Under the pieces are notes generated by a model that saw nothing but the letters and a program-made list of their open reading frames with translations, was not told where the DNA came from and ran no database searches. Of a stretch of DNA of 64,000 nt, positions 50,110-58,394 are shown piece after piece. The stretch's first letter is position 1. Every line of letters begins with the position of its first letter. A program made the translations under genes and the position numbers. Origin of the DNA: Candidatus Chlorohelix allophototropha (GTDB taxonomy: Bacteria; Chloroflexota; Chloroflexia; Chloroheliales; Chloroheliaceae); the NCBI RefSeq assembly GCF_030389965.1, contig NZ_CP128399.1, positions 868,001 to 932,000 on the forward strand, written 5' to 3'.

Positions 50110-52914
50110 ATGGAGCTTCTTGTTGAAAACAAGAAGGATGGCTCTCAATTATCCCTCCTTCCTGTTAACGAGATTTACAAGGCATTTAATACCTCCCCGC
50201 AGGGCTTAACACAGGCTGAAGCGCAAGTTCGACTGGAGAAATTCGGGCGCAACACGCTCAGCGAAGGACACAAAACTCCCCTTATCTTGAAATTTCTGGC
50301 AAATTTTACCCACCTGATGGCGCTTTTACTGTGGGCTGGTGGTATTGTCGGTTTTCTGGCAAATGCTCCTCAACTTGGAATTGCTATTTGGACGGTCAAC
50401 CTAATTAACGGGGTCTTTAGTTTCTGGCAGGAATACAAGGCGGAGAAGGCTACTGAAGCCCTCAAACGGATGTTGCCCAATTATGCCAGAGTGATACGAG
50501 ATGGCAGTGAAAGCAAGATTTTGGCGGAGGAACTCGTTCCGGGCGACCTGCTTATGCTGGAAGAGGGCGATAATATTTCCGCCGATGCTCGTATCATTGA
50601 CGAATCTGATCTTCGGGTTGACCAATCCACCCTGACGGGAGAGTCGCGCCAGGTTCGTAAAACCAAAGAAGCCGCGTTGCATACTGAATTGGGAGTCGCC
50701 GATATTGCGAATCTGATTTTCGCCGGAACGGGTGTGGCTTCTGGTAGGGCTACTGCGGTTGTAACCGCAACGGGGATGCAAACCGAATTTGGTAAAATCG
50801 CGCATCTTACACTTAATGTAACCGATCAACTAAGCCCATTACAGCGCGAACTCGGACGAGTGACCAAAATCGTTACAATGCTTGCCACCGGGATAGGCTC
50901 GCTCTTTTTTGTGCTGGCAATATTTCTGGCTAAAGTCGATCTTGCCACTAGTTTTATCTTCGCAATGGGCATGATTGTAGCCTTTGTACCGGAAGGGATG
51001 TTGCCTACCGTCACTTTGGCGCTGGCGTTGGGTGTCCAGCGTATGGCAAAACGCAATGCGCTTGTAAAAAGGCTTTCGGCGGTAGAAACGCTGGGTTGTA
51101 CCACTGTAATCTGCACCGATAAAACCGGCACGCTGACCCAGAACGAGATGACGGTTACACATTTATGGTTGCCGGGACACATGTATGAGTTCACCGGAAC
51201 CGGCTATGCTCCGCAAGGTCATATTGTTGAGAATGCTCAAAAGATAAATACTCCTGTCGCCGGAGATTTGCATCTGGCTCTGCGAATTGCCAGCCTGTGC
51301 AATGATGCGCGAATATTGCCGCCCGATGGGGATTCAGAAAAATGGCGCGAACTGGGCGACCCCACCGAAGCCTCTCTGGAAGTAGCGGCACTAAAGGGAT
51401 GGGTTGATTTGAAAGCCGAAGCTACCGAGAACCCACGTATTCGCGAGTTGCCTTTCGACTCGTACCGCAAGCGCATGAGTACTATCAATCGGCAGGGTAA
51501 TGCGCAGGTGGCGTATGTTAAAGGCGCACCTAAAGAAGTGCTGGAATTATGCAACTTTATCCAGCAGGAAGAAAGCGTGTCGGCAATAAGTGAGAGCCAA
51601 CGTCTTGAAGTGATGCAGGTAAACGATAGATTAGCGCGTGAAGGCTTGCGGGTACTGGCGCTGGCTTATCGCATTCTACCGGATAACACGATGGATTTTA
51701 CGGCGGAACAGGTTGAACATGACCTGATTTTTCTCGGTTTGGTGGCAATGCGTGACCAACCAAGAACGGGAGTCGGCGAGGCAATTGCCCGCTGCCATAA
51801 AGCCGGTATTCGGGTTGTAATGATAACCGGGGATTATGAATTGACTGCTGCCAGCATTGCCAAGCAACTCGGTATAGTTACTGGTGAGGATTTCAAAGTA
51901 ATTACCGGCTTGATGCTTGATAGAATGAGTGATGCTGCCCTGAAAGATATTTTAAAGAATGCGCAGGTAATTTTTGCCCGTGTTACGCCTGCACATAAAC
52001 TCAAAATTGTCACCACTTTCCAAGAATTGGGGCATATCGTCGCGGTTACCGGCGACGGCGTAAACGATGCGCCCGCTCTTAAAAAAGCCCATATCGGGGT
52101 AGCGATGGGGCAAGCCGGAACGGACGTGGCAAAAGAAGCCGCTGATATGGTACTGACAGACGACAATTTCGCCTCGATTGTAAATGCGGTGGAAGAGGGT
52201 CGCGCTATTTATAGCAATATCCGTAAGTTCGCTATGTATGTATTCAATAGCAATATGGCAGAAGCTGTTCCCTTTGTAGCTATGCTTTTTTCGAGAGGGG
52301 CAATACCCTTGCCGCTAACCGTAATGCAAGTGCTGGCGATTGACCTTGGCACTGATATGGTTCCGGCGATTGGCTTGGGCACAGAACCTCCCGAAGCGGG
52401 GGTTATGGAATTGCCACCCCGTTCCCAGAAAGAGCCATTGCTCAATCCTAAGTTGCTGGCACGGGCGTTATTGTGGTACGGGCTAATCGAATCGATAGCC
52501 TCTATGTCGGCATATTTCTTCCTGAACTGGCGGTTTGGTTGGCCCGGTGTTCCGCTGGCAGCCGAAGGAACCGAGATATACCGCCTTGCTACAACTATGA
52601 CTCTAGCGGGGGTCGTTGCTACACAGGTAGGAGCGGTTTTTGTTTGTCGTACCGAACGCAACTCTGTTTTCAAAATCGGTTTCTTCAAGAATCGGCTGGT
52701 ACTCATAGGAATAGTCGTTGAACTGGGTTTGCTGGTTTCACTGGTATATTTGCCTTTTATGCAGGGGCTATTCAATACTGCCCCGCTGGATATTATTGAT
52801 TGGCTTTTTGTATTTGCTTGGACTCCGGTTATATTTTTCGCGGATGAAGCGCGCAAATTATGGTGGCGTTGGCGCAATAGACAACAAATTAATCATATTA
52901 CAGGTGGCGTATGA
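50110..52914 (+). CDS. P2-type cation-transporting ATPase
   Basis: 934 residues from the ATG at 50110 (a TTG at 50086 is the alternative). Order: cation ATPase N-domain with FNTSPQGLTQAEAQVRLEKFGRN (parts TPQGLTQAEA-like), actuator TGES in STLTGESRQV, ion-site helix M4 with VAFVPEGMLPTVTLALALG, phosphorylation Asp in CTDKTGTLTQNEMTV, GDYELTAASIAKQLG, GDGVNDAPALKKAHIGVAMG and the C-terminal six helices. The PEGMLPTVT pattern is closer to the Na/K (P2C-like) bacterial group than to Ca-type PEGLPAV. The ion is uncertain (Na, K, Ca or H). The stop overlaps the sirtuin start by 4 bp. Confidence 0.92.
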   Translation: MELLVENKKDGSQLSLLPVNEIYKAFNTSPQGLTQAEAQVRLEKFGRNTLSEGHKTPLILKFLANFTHLMALLLWAGGIVGFLANAPQLGIAIWTVNLINGVFSFWQEYKAEKATEALKRMLPNYARVIRDGSESKILAEELVPGDLLMLEEGDNISADARIIDESDLRVDQSTLTGESRQVRKTKEAALHTELGVADIANLIFAGTGVASGRATAVVTATGMQTEFGKIAHLTLNVTDQLSPLQRELGRVTKIVTMLATGIGSLFFVLAIFLAKVDLATSFIFAMGMIVAFVPEGMLPTVTLALALGVQRMAKRNALVKRLSAVETLGCTTVICTDKTGTLTQNEMTVTHLWLPGHMYEFTGTGYAPQGHIVENAQKINTPVAGDLHLALRIASLCNDARILPPDGDSEKWRELGDPTEASLEVAALKGWVDLKAEATENPRIRELPFDSYRKRMSTINRQGNAQVAYVKGAPKEVLELCNFIQQEESVSAISESQRLEVMQVNDRLAREGLRVLALAYRILPDNTMDFTAEQVEHDLIFLGLVAMRDQPRTGVGEAIARCHKAGIRVVMITGDYELTAASIAKQLGIVTGEDFKVITGLMLDRMSDAALKDILKNAQVIFARVTPAHKLKIVTTFQELGHIVAVTGDGVNDAPALKKAHIGVAMGQAGTDVAKEAADMVLTDDNFASIVNAVEEGRAIYSNIRKFAMYVFNSNMAEAVPFVAMLFSRGAIPLPLTVMQVLAIDLGTDMVPAIGLGTEPPEAGVMELPPRSQKEPLLNPKLLARALLWYGLIESIASMSAYFFLNWRFGWPGVPLAAEGTEIYRLATTMTLAGVVATQVGAVFVCRTERNSVFKIGFFKNRLVLIGIVVELGLLVSLVYLPFMQGLFNTAPLDIIDWLFVFAWTPVIFFADEARKLWWRWRNRQQINHITGGV

Positions 52915-53639
52915 ACGAAATTGTTATTCCTGTGCAACTAATCGAAGCCTTGAAAAAGGCGCAACGTGTGGCAATATTGACCGGGGCAGGAATCTCCGCT
53001 GAAAGTGGTATCCCTACCTTTCGAGACCAGTTAACGGGCTTATGGGCAAAATATCGTCCTGAAGAGCTTGCCACCTCGAAAGGATTTCAGCGAAACCCAC
53101 GCATGGTATGGGAGTGGTACGCTGCTCGCCGTGAGAAAGTCCATACGGTTGAACCGAATGCGGGGCATTATGCGCTGGCAGAACTGGCACGTAAAGTCCC
53201 TGAATTGACCCTTGCTACCCAGAATGTGGATGGGTTGCATCAGCGCGCCGGGAGTGAAGGCGTTATCGAACTGCACGGCAATATCAATCGAGTTAAATGC
53301 TTTGATGAAGGTCTGTTAGTGGATAGCTGGAATGAAAACCAAGGAATACCGCCACGCTGCCCACGTTGTGGCGGATTCCTACGTCCCGATGTGGTTTGGT
53401 TTGGTGAAATGTTACCTGACGAGGTTTTTGAAAAAGCTGAATATGCGGCAAAAAAGTGCGATGTTTTTTTCTCCATTGGAACTTCCGGTCAGGTAGAACC
53501 TGCCGCTTCATTAGCAAGAATAGCGCACGGAATTGTGATTACAATTAATCTAGAGGTCGAATCACTGATTTCACCGTACCGCTATAATTTTAACGGAAAA
53601 GCCGGTGAAATCTTGCCTTTATTGGTGCAAAAGTTGTAG
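52911..53639 (+). CDS. cobB: Sir2-family NAD-dependent protein deacylase
   Basis: 242 residues. NAD-binding motifs: ILTGAGISAESGIPTFRD, the catalytic TQNVDGLHQRAG and ELHGN, and the C-terminal GTSGQVEPAAS. The WEWYAARREKV segment has the Tyr-x-x-Arg pair that marks class III sirtuins, which prefer succinyl- or other acidic lysine modifications. The zinc site is atypical. The second pair RCPRCGG is present, but the first pair has only one Cys (VKCFDEG, where CxxC is expected), so metal binding may be altered. It is translationally coupled to the P-type ATPase gene. Confidence 0.92.
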   Translation: MNEIVIPVQLIEALKKAQRVAILTGAGISAESGIPTFRDQLTGLWAKYRPEELATSKGFQRNPRMVWEWYAARREKVHTVEPNAGHYALAELARKVPELTLATQNVDGLHQRAGSEGVIELHGNINRVKCFDEGLLVDSWNENQGIPPRCPRCGGFLRPDVVWFGEMLPDEVFEKAEYAAKKCDVFFSIGTSGQVEPAASLARIAHGIVITINLEVESLISPYRYNFNGKAGEILPLLVQKL

Positions 53640-53645
53640 GTATTT

Positions 53646-55634
53646 TTAATAGTTGGATTTAAGAGGAGCGGAGGCGCGTAGGTATATAGTAAGGTTAGAG
53701 CCTTTACCTTCTTCGCTCTGTACTTCTATACGTCCGCCCATTGCTTTAATAAAGTTCTGGCTGATATAAAGCCCTAGCCCTAACCCGTTGGCTTTTGATG
53801 GAGAGTTGTTGGCTTTGAAGAAGCGTTCAAAGAGGTGGGGCAAATCTTTTTCAGGAATACCAACGCCTTCATCCTGCACGGCGATAGTGATTTCTTCCAA
53901 AGCCTGTTGCACCCTTACCTTTATTAATCCACCTCTAGGCGAGTATTTAACGGCATTGCTAAGAAGGCTTGATAATACTCGTTCGAAAGCCGGTATATCG
54001 ACATCGCCAATAACCACTGCGGGATTTGTGCGTAATTCAAAGTGATGAACTGGGCGCGGCATACGCACCTGCTTAGCTAGTTGTTCCGCCTCATTGATTT
54101 TGTTTCGTATAATCGGTATGAGATCAACCGGACGTTTGTGTAATTCAAGCTTGTTGGTTTCAATATCCGATATACTGGTAAGATCTTCTACCAGTGTTTG
54201 CAGGCGATCCAGTTGACCTTCCATAACCCCATTATAATGACGCAAACTCTCGATTAGTTTGTTGAGGTCAATTTTTTCGAGGCTTTCTTCTTCCAAACGT
54301 TTGTTGACAAGTCGGTTATAACCAAGTAGCGAGGTTAGCGGGGTTTTTAGCTCATGCGAGATTAAGGTAAGAAAGAGGTCTTTCTCCTGTAAAGCTGACC
54401 TTTCGGCTTCATAGTTACGGGCGTTCTCGATGGCGTTGGCGGCACGTTCAGCCAACTGTTGTAGCAATGTTACATGGCGGTCTTCAATTGGTGTAACCTT
54501 GATCTCTGGATTCTGGTAGGTAATATTATAGATTGCCAGCGCGCCAATAACCTTACTTCTTACTTTCAAGGGAACACATAGCAAGCTATTTACATGTTCT
54601 ACATCCCGGATAAACGGTGCTATACGCGACCAATCGGTATTGTCCTTGATAAACATAGCGGTGGCATTTTGCACCACTTTACCCACAATTGTCTGTCCGA
54701 TTCTTACAGGTTCACTATTTTTGGTGGGTATATATTCCGGTAATTCGGGCGGGGGTGTTTCTTTACTATAGTAGCCTATTGGGAAAATCTGGTCTGTATT
54801 TTCTCTAACGATAAATACAACTGAGGTATTGCCAACCATTCTGGTAGACATTTCCCCAATTACAGATAGCACTTCGCGCAATTTCAATGAGCTACTAAGA
54901 ACCCGGCTTGCTTCCGCCAGCATTTCAGCTTCTTGCTCACGGCGACGGGCTTCTTCATAAAGGCGCGAATTGGTTATAGCCAGCGCTGCTTGATTGGTAA
55001 TAATAGTTAGCAGGCGTAACTCTTCTCTGGAATAGACTCTGTGCTGGCTGTGGTACAAAACCATAATACCGATCAAACTCTGGCGATAGAGTAGGGGTAG
55101 GGTGAGCATTGTCATCAAACCCTCGCGCATACTCAATTCTCGCAAGCCGTTTAAACGCTGTGAAGCTTGAATATCTTCTATATAGACAGGGCTACGGATG
55201 GTTTGTAAGCGACTGAACTCACGATCTTCGTAGAATTTAAGAACTTTATCAATAAACAGGTCGGTAAGTCCCCAATTAGCCGCGCAAACCAACCTTCCGA
55301 TATCGGCGAGGGGTTCTTCTTCGGTAAAAACATTGTGAGGATTAGAGCCATCGGTCAGTTCATGTTGCAGGTTTTTTCGGAGAAAAACAGCCGCTCGACT
55401 AGCTTTGAAAAGCCCTGAGACATGTTGTACAAGGTTTATAAGTACATTCCCCGGATTAAGCTCGGAATTTAGCAATGAGGAAATAACCAGGAGAGCTTCT
55501 GCTTGTTCAGGGCGAATACTAATTTCTGGCACGAATAAGTCTTCCGCTGGCACCATATTAAAGCGATTAAACGCTTGTGTACCATCCTTATTATTCTGCG
55601 AATCGGATGATACTTCATTAATATGCTCTAGCAT
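53646..55634 (-). CDS. Double-GAF sensor histidine kinase
   Basis: 662 residues from the ATG at 55634, chosen over a TTG at 55706 because GGGG lies just upstream and the longer start is hydrophobic with no family support. Two GAF domains occupy about 45-215 and 230-400 (VCAANWGLTDL, MTMLTLPLLYRQSLIGIMVLY; SLLCVPLKVRSKVIGALAIYN), joined by a coiled linker. The kinase core has the phospho-His in LTLISHELKTPLTSLLGYN, SNAVKYSPRGG, DEGVGIPEKDLPHLFERFFKA and GLGLGLYISQNFIKAMGG. No membrane helix, so it is cytoplasmic. No response regulator is adjacent. It is convergent with the sirtuin gene 6 bp away. Confidence 0.9.
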   Translation of the reverse strand: MLEHINEVSSDSQNNKDGTQAFNRFNMVPAEDLFVPEISIRPEQAEALLVISSLLNSELNPGNVLINLVQHVSGLFKASRAAVFLRKNLQHELTDGSNPHNVFTEEEPLADIGRLVCAANWGLTDLFIDKVLKFYEDREFSRLQTIRSPVYIEDIQASQRLNGLRELSMREGLMTMLTLPLLYRQSLIGIMVLYHSQHRVYSREELRLLTIITNQAALAITNSRLYEEARRREQEAEMLAEASRVLSSSLKLREVLSVIGEMSTRMVGNTSVVFIVRENTDQIFPIGYYSKETPPPELPEYIPTKNSEPVRIGQTIVGKVVQNATAMFIKDNTDWSRIAPFIRDVEHVNSLLCVPLKVRSKVIGALAIYNITYQNPEIKVTPIEDRHVTLLQQLAERAANAIENARNYEAERSALQEKDLFLTLISHELKTPLTSLLGYNRLVNKRLEEESLEKIDLNKLIESLRHYNGVMEGQLDRLQTLVEDLTSISDIETNKLELHKRPVDLIPIIRNKINEAEQLAKQVRMPRPVHHFELRTNPAVVIGDVDIPAFERVLSSLLSNAVKYSPRGGLIKVRVQQALEEITIAVQDEGVGIPEKDLPHLFERFFKANNSPSKANGLGLGLYISQNFIKAMGGRIEVQSEEGKGSNLTIYLRASAPLKSNY

Positions 55635-55893
55635 TTGACCCCACAAAGGGAAATTATATTCCCCCACTTTAATATTATTAAGTAGTATCAAATAGATATA
55701 AACCAATTATACACATTTCAATAAATACATACAATACATGCTGTCAGCAGTAAGTGTTCAGAATTATAGTAAATGGTTTACAAGAACAGCCTTAGCCCTG
55801 TTGTAAGAAGGGGAAAGGCTTATAAATTGGAACAATATAAGTCATATTGGAACAAGCCTGCGCAGCCGCGAATATACTGCCGATTAACCTCGG

Positions 55894-55922
55894 TTGACAA
55901 CCTTACCTTCGCCTTATAAACT
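55894..55922 (+). promoter_or_regulatory. Sigma70-like promoter for udk
   Basis: A perfect TTGACA at 55894-55899, 17-bp spacer and TAAACT at 55917-55922 predict a start near 55929, leaving a leader of about 80 bases before the udk ATG. Confidence 0.6.
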
Positions 55923-55950
55923 CTTCTAATGATAGCGGAATGAGATATGC

Positions 55951-55988
55951 TATCCGGCGCAGCAAAACAGCGCCGGATATGTTTTTTT
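55951..55988 (+). terminator. Intrinsic terminator in the udk leader (attenuator candidate)
   Basis: TATCCGGCGC (55951-55960) pairs perfectly with GCGCCGGATA (55970-55979) around a 9-base A-rich loop, and seven T follow at 55982-55988. No plus-strand gene ends upstream, because the preceding gene is on the minus strand. The terminator therefore lies between the udk promoter and start codon and should limit udk transcription. Confidence 0.7.
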
Positions 55989-56009
55989 ATGGTAGGGAGA
56001 AAATCGGCT

Positions 56010-56708
56010 ATGCGTAATTCGACCCCGCTTGTTATCGGGGTGGCTGGTGGTACAGGTAGCGGCAAGACTACAGTAGCACGTCACATCGTAGAGAATATCG
56101 GCATCTCGCTGGTAGTGCATCTCCAGCACGATTCGTACTACAAAGACCTTTCCCATATGCCTTTTGAAGAGCGCACCCGTGTTAACTATGATCATCCTGA
56201 TTCGCTTGATAACGATCTCTTATATCAACATCTGTTGGATTTACGAGCAGGCAAACCAATTTTGATGCCCATTTACGATTTTGTGCAGCATAATCGTTTG
56301 TCTGAGCCAGTTTTTATGGAGCCTTGTCCGGTTATTGTGGTGGATGGAATTTTGCTTTTCACCGATAAGCGTATCCGCGATTTGATGGAATTGAAAATCT
56401 TTGTAGATACCGATGCCGATTTGCGATTTATTCGCCGTTTAAGACGCGACATAAAAGAGAGAGGACGTTCGGTTGACTCGGTAATCGAACAATATCTGAC
56501 TACAGTGCGGATTATGCATCAGGAATTTGTAGAGCCTACCAAACGTTATGCTGATTTGATTATCCCGGAGGGTGGGTTTAATGTGCCGATGCTATTAGAT
56601 CGGATTGTGAAATTGGTGCAAACTCTCTACGACCAAGCGCTCGGTGAGCGTATTTCGCCTCTGCTGGAACGCGCTAAATTTTTTGCAGGCGCTAACGAAC
56701 CCGATTAG
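56010..56708 (+). CDS. udk: Uridine kinase
   Basis: 232 residues. Udk phosphorylates uridine and cytidine in pyrimidine salvage. Walker A VIGVAGGTGSGKTTVARHI starts at residue 8, followed by LQHDSYYKDLSHMPFEERTRVNYDHPDS (key HDSYYKDLSHMP and NYDHPDSLD), PIYDFVQHNR, VIVVDGILLFTDKRIRDL and RRLRRDIKERGRSVDSVIEQY. A start at 55947 would run the coding region through the terminator hairpin, so I chose the ATG at 56010, 11 bases after AGGGAG. A terminator follows the stop. Confidence 0.94.
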   Translation: MRNSTPLVIGVAGGTGSGKTTVARHIVENIGISLVVHLQHDSYYKDLSHMPFEERTRVNYDHPDSLDNDLLYQHLLDLRAGKPILMPIYDFVQHNRLSEPVFMEPCPVIVVDGILLFTDKRIRDLMELKIFVDTDADLRFIRRLRRDIKERGRSVDSVIEQYLTTVRIMHQEFVEPTKRYADLIIPEGGFNVPMLLDRIVKLVQTLYDQALGERISPLLERAKFFAGANEPD

Positions 56709-56717
56709 GCAAAAAAT

Positions 56718-56747
56718 AACCGCACAAATCTTAAAACCTGTGCGGTT
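56718..56747. terminator. Bidirectional terminator between udk and the LOG-family gene
   Basis: AACCGCACA (56718-56726) and TGTGCGGTT (56739-56747) form a perfect 9-bp stem between convergent genes. An A-run on the left serves the minus strand, and a weaker T-containing stretch the plus strand. Confidence 0.75.
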
Positions 56748-56769
56748 TGCCATAATATTTTCGAAGTTA

Positions 56770-57405
56770 TTATTCTGAACCCGGTACTTCCCCGTTTCCG
56801 TTCTTTTTCAGACTTTTCAATTCGTCTTCAGTAACTTTATCAATATGTTGGTGAGGTTGGTAGTTGAAAATGTAATCCAAAGCCTCTTGCGGGGTATTCG
56901 CTACATGCAACAAATCCATATGTACCGCTTTGATAAAATGTTCCTCTACCCCTAATTGGAGTTGTGCCAGCAAATGATTATAGTAGCCATTGGTATTGAC
57001 CAATACCATCGGCTTCTGATGAACCCCTAGTTGCCCACCCGTAAGAATCTCAAAAATTTCTTCCAGTGTGCCAAATCCTCCGGGCAAGGTGATAAATGCA
57101 TCTGCTCTTTCTTCCATAATAGCCTTACGCTCGCGCATGCCATCGGTCAGGATAAGTTCTCCGGCATCATGGTTGCCGATTTCTATTCTTTCAAGAAAGT
57201 AGGGGATTACACCTATTACGCTCCCGCCATTCTTAACCACTGCCTGACTTACCGCACCCATAAGACCAATACGCCCACCACCGTAAACCAGCACCGTTCC
57301 ACGCTTAGCCATCATTTCGCCAAGTTCGGTGGCTACTTCAAAGTACTTTGGTGCAATTGAGTTACTTGAAGCGCAATATACCGCGATGTGAATAGGTTTA
57401 TGCAT
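56770..57405 (-). CDS. LOG family protein (TIGR00730 type)
   Basis: 211 residues. The nucleotide-binding core has IAVYCASSNSIAPKYFEVATELG at the N-terminus, VYGGGRIGLMGAVSQAV, MRERKAIMEERADAFITLPGG and the signature PGGFGTLEEIFEILTGGQLG with catalytic Arg and Glu. Family members cleave the N-glycosidic bond of nucleoside monophosphates; plant LOG makes active cytokinins. The bacterial substrate is usually AMP or a modified purine. It is the last of a minus-strand run with the small membrane protein, starting 2 bp after that gene's stop. Confidence 0.9.
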   Translation of the reverse strand: MHKPIHIAVYCASSNSIAPKYFEVATELGEMMAKRGTVLVYGGGRIGLMGAVSQAVVKNGGSVIGVIPYFLERIEIGNHDAGELILTDGMRERKAIMEERADAFITLPGGFGTLEEIFEILTGGQLGVHQKPMVLVNTNGYYNHLLAQLQLGVEEHFIKAVHMDLLHVANTPQEALDYIFNYQPHQHIDKVTEDELKSLKKNGNGEVPGSE

Positions 57406-57406
57406 A

Positions 57407-57625
57407 TCAGGTAGCCTTCCTGTCTGCTTCTTCTTTCTTCCTAGCTCTTTCCTTATTGGTGAAGTACATTCGAATACGGAATCCTACTACACTGCCACCA
57501 ATCATCAGAGACATAAAGAGAATATAGAATACGGCTGTTCCCATCGGTTCATTACCGGGATCAACTTGTAGCGTATTCGGCGTAGGGGTCGCTATTTGCA
57601 ATAATAAATTATAGATTGAACTCAT
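57407..57625 (-). CDS. Small single-pass membrane protein, 72 residues
   Basis: 72 residues: a 28-residue extracytoplasmic Pro/Thr-rich start (IATPTPNTLQVDPGNEP), one helix (about 29-48, GTAVFYILFMSLMIGGSVVG), then a strongly basic, Lys/Glu-rich tail. No family recognised. The gene lies between moaE (13-bp gap) and the LOG-family gene (1 bp), so it is very probably cotranscribed with them. Confidence 0.65.
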   Translation of the reverse strand: MSSIYNLLLQIATPTPNTLQVDPGNEPMGTAVFYILFMSLMIGGSVVGFRIRMYFTNKERARKKEEADRKAT

Positions 57626-57637
57626 AGAATTAATTAC

Positions 57638-58069
57638 TCACACCTTATTTTCTACCCAACGTTGACCGCTCTGTTCGTCTCCCTCCCAAGATTCCTTTTT
57701 CCAGATCGGGACGGTGGCTTTCAAGGTATCAATTACAAATTGGCATGCAGCAAAAGCTTCTGCCCGGTGTGGGCTACCAATTGCCACTCCTACCGCAATA
57801 TCCTTGATGCCAAGCTGTCCAATCCGGTGAGACATTGCTATATCCGAAATGCCCCACTGTTTTTCCACTTTACGGGCAATTTCTGCCATAGTTATTTCGG
57901 CAGCCTCTTTATAGGTTTCATACTCAAGCCAGTGAACTTCATTACCCTCGTTCCAACGTCGCACTGTGCCGGTAAATAAAACTATTCCACCGTTGCGCTC
58001 ATTAGAAACCGTCTCAAGCAGTTCTTGTAAATCTATTGGTTGCTCGGTTATTCGAATAAGCTGTCCCAT
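57638..58069 (-). CDS. moaE: Molybdopterin synthase catalytic subunit
   Basis: 143 residues. MoaE inserts sulfur carried by MoaD into precursor Z to form molybdopterin. Markers are GGIVLFTGTVRRWNEG, LEYETYKEAAEITMAEI, HRIGQLGIKDIAVGVAIGSPHRAEAFAAC (parts RIGQLGIKD and GSPHRAEAF) and the active-site Lys in LKATVPIWKKE. It is 55 bp after moaD. Confidence 0.94.
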   Translation of the reverse strand: MGQLIRITEQPIDLQELLETVSNERNGGIVLFTGTVRRWNEGNEVHWLEYETYKEAAEITMAEIARKVEKQWGISDIAMSHRIGQLGIKDIAVGVAIGSPHRAEAFAACQFVIDTLKATVPIWKKESWEGDEQSGQRWVENKV

Positions 58070-58124
58070 GCATTACTCCTGTGAGTAGTAAATTACAATA
58101 ACGAGTGTTGTCAACTTAAGGCTA

Positions 58125-58388
58125 TCAGTCGGAACCTCCTCCAACCGGCGGTATAAATGCTACTTCATCACCGGGAGAAAGCGGGGAATTGCTCGAAGCG
58201 TACTGCCGATTAATCATGATTCGGCAAGTACGGGCGGGACCACCTAGCGCGGTATATTTCTGAACGAGTTGTGCCAACAGTTCTCCGGCAGTTAAGCTAC
58301 CGTTTTCAGGTAAAGGAAATTCGAGATTTCCATTACCGATTATTTCTCTGAAGGAAGCAAATAATTTTACTGTTACCTTAGAAGACAT
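58125..58388 (-). CDS. moaD: Molybdopterin synthase sulfur carrier subunit (MoaD)
   Basis: 87 residues with a ubiquitin-like fold: VTVKLFASFREIIG, LPENGSLTAGELLAQL, INRQYASSNSPLSPGDEVAFIPPV. MoaD must end in Gly-Gly for thiocarboxylation. Here the frame ends VGGGSD, two residues past the glycines (stop TGA at 58125-58127). Either the tail is trimmed after translation or this subunit differs from the standard mechanism. It precedes moaE and follows the proline dehydrogenase gene by 6 bp. Confidence 0.88.
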   Translation of the reverse strand: MSSKVTVKLFASFREIIGNGNLEFPLPENGSLTAGELLAQLVQKYTALGGPARTCRIMINRQYASSNSPLSPGDEVAFIPPVGGGSD

Positions 58389-58394
58389 CTATAA

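Noticed and set aside
55947-56009. Longer udk start
   Set aside because: The segment contains the terminator hairpin and T-run and has no counterpart in uridine kinases.
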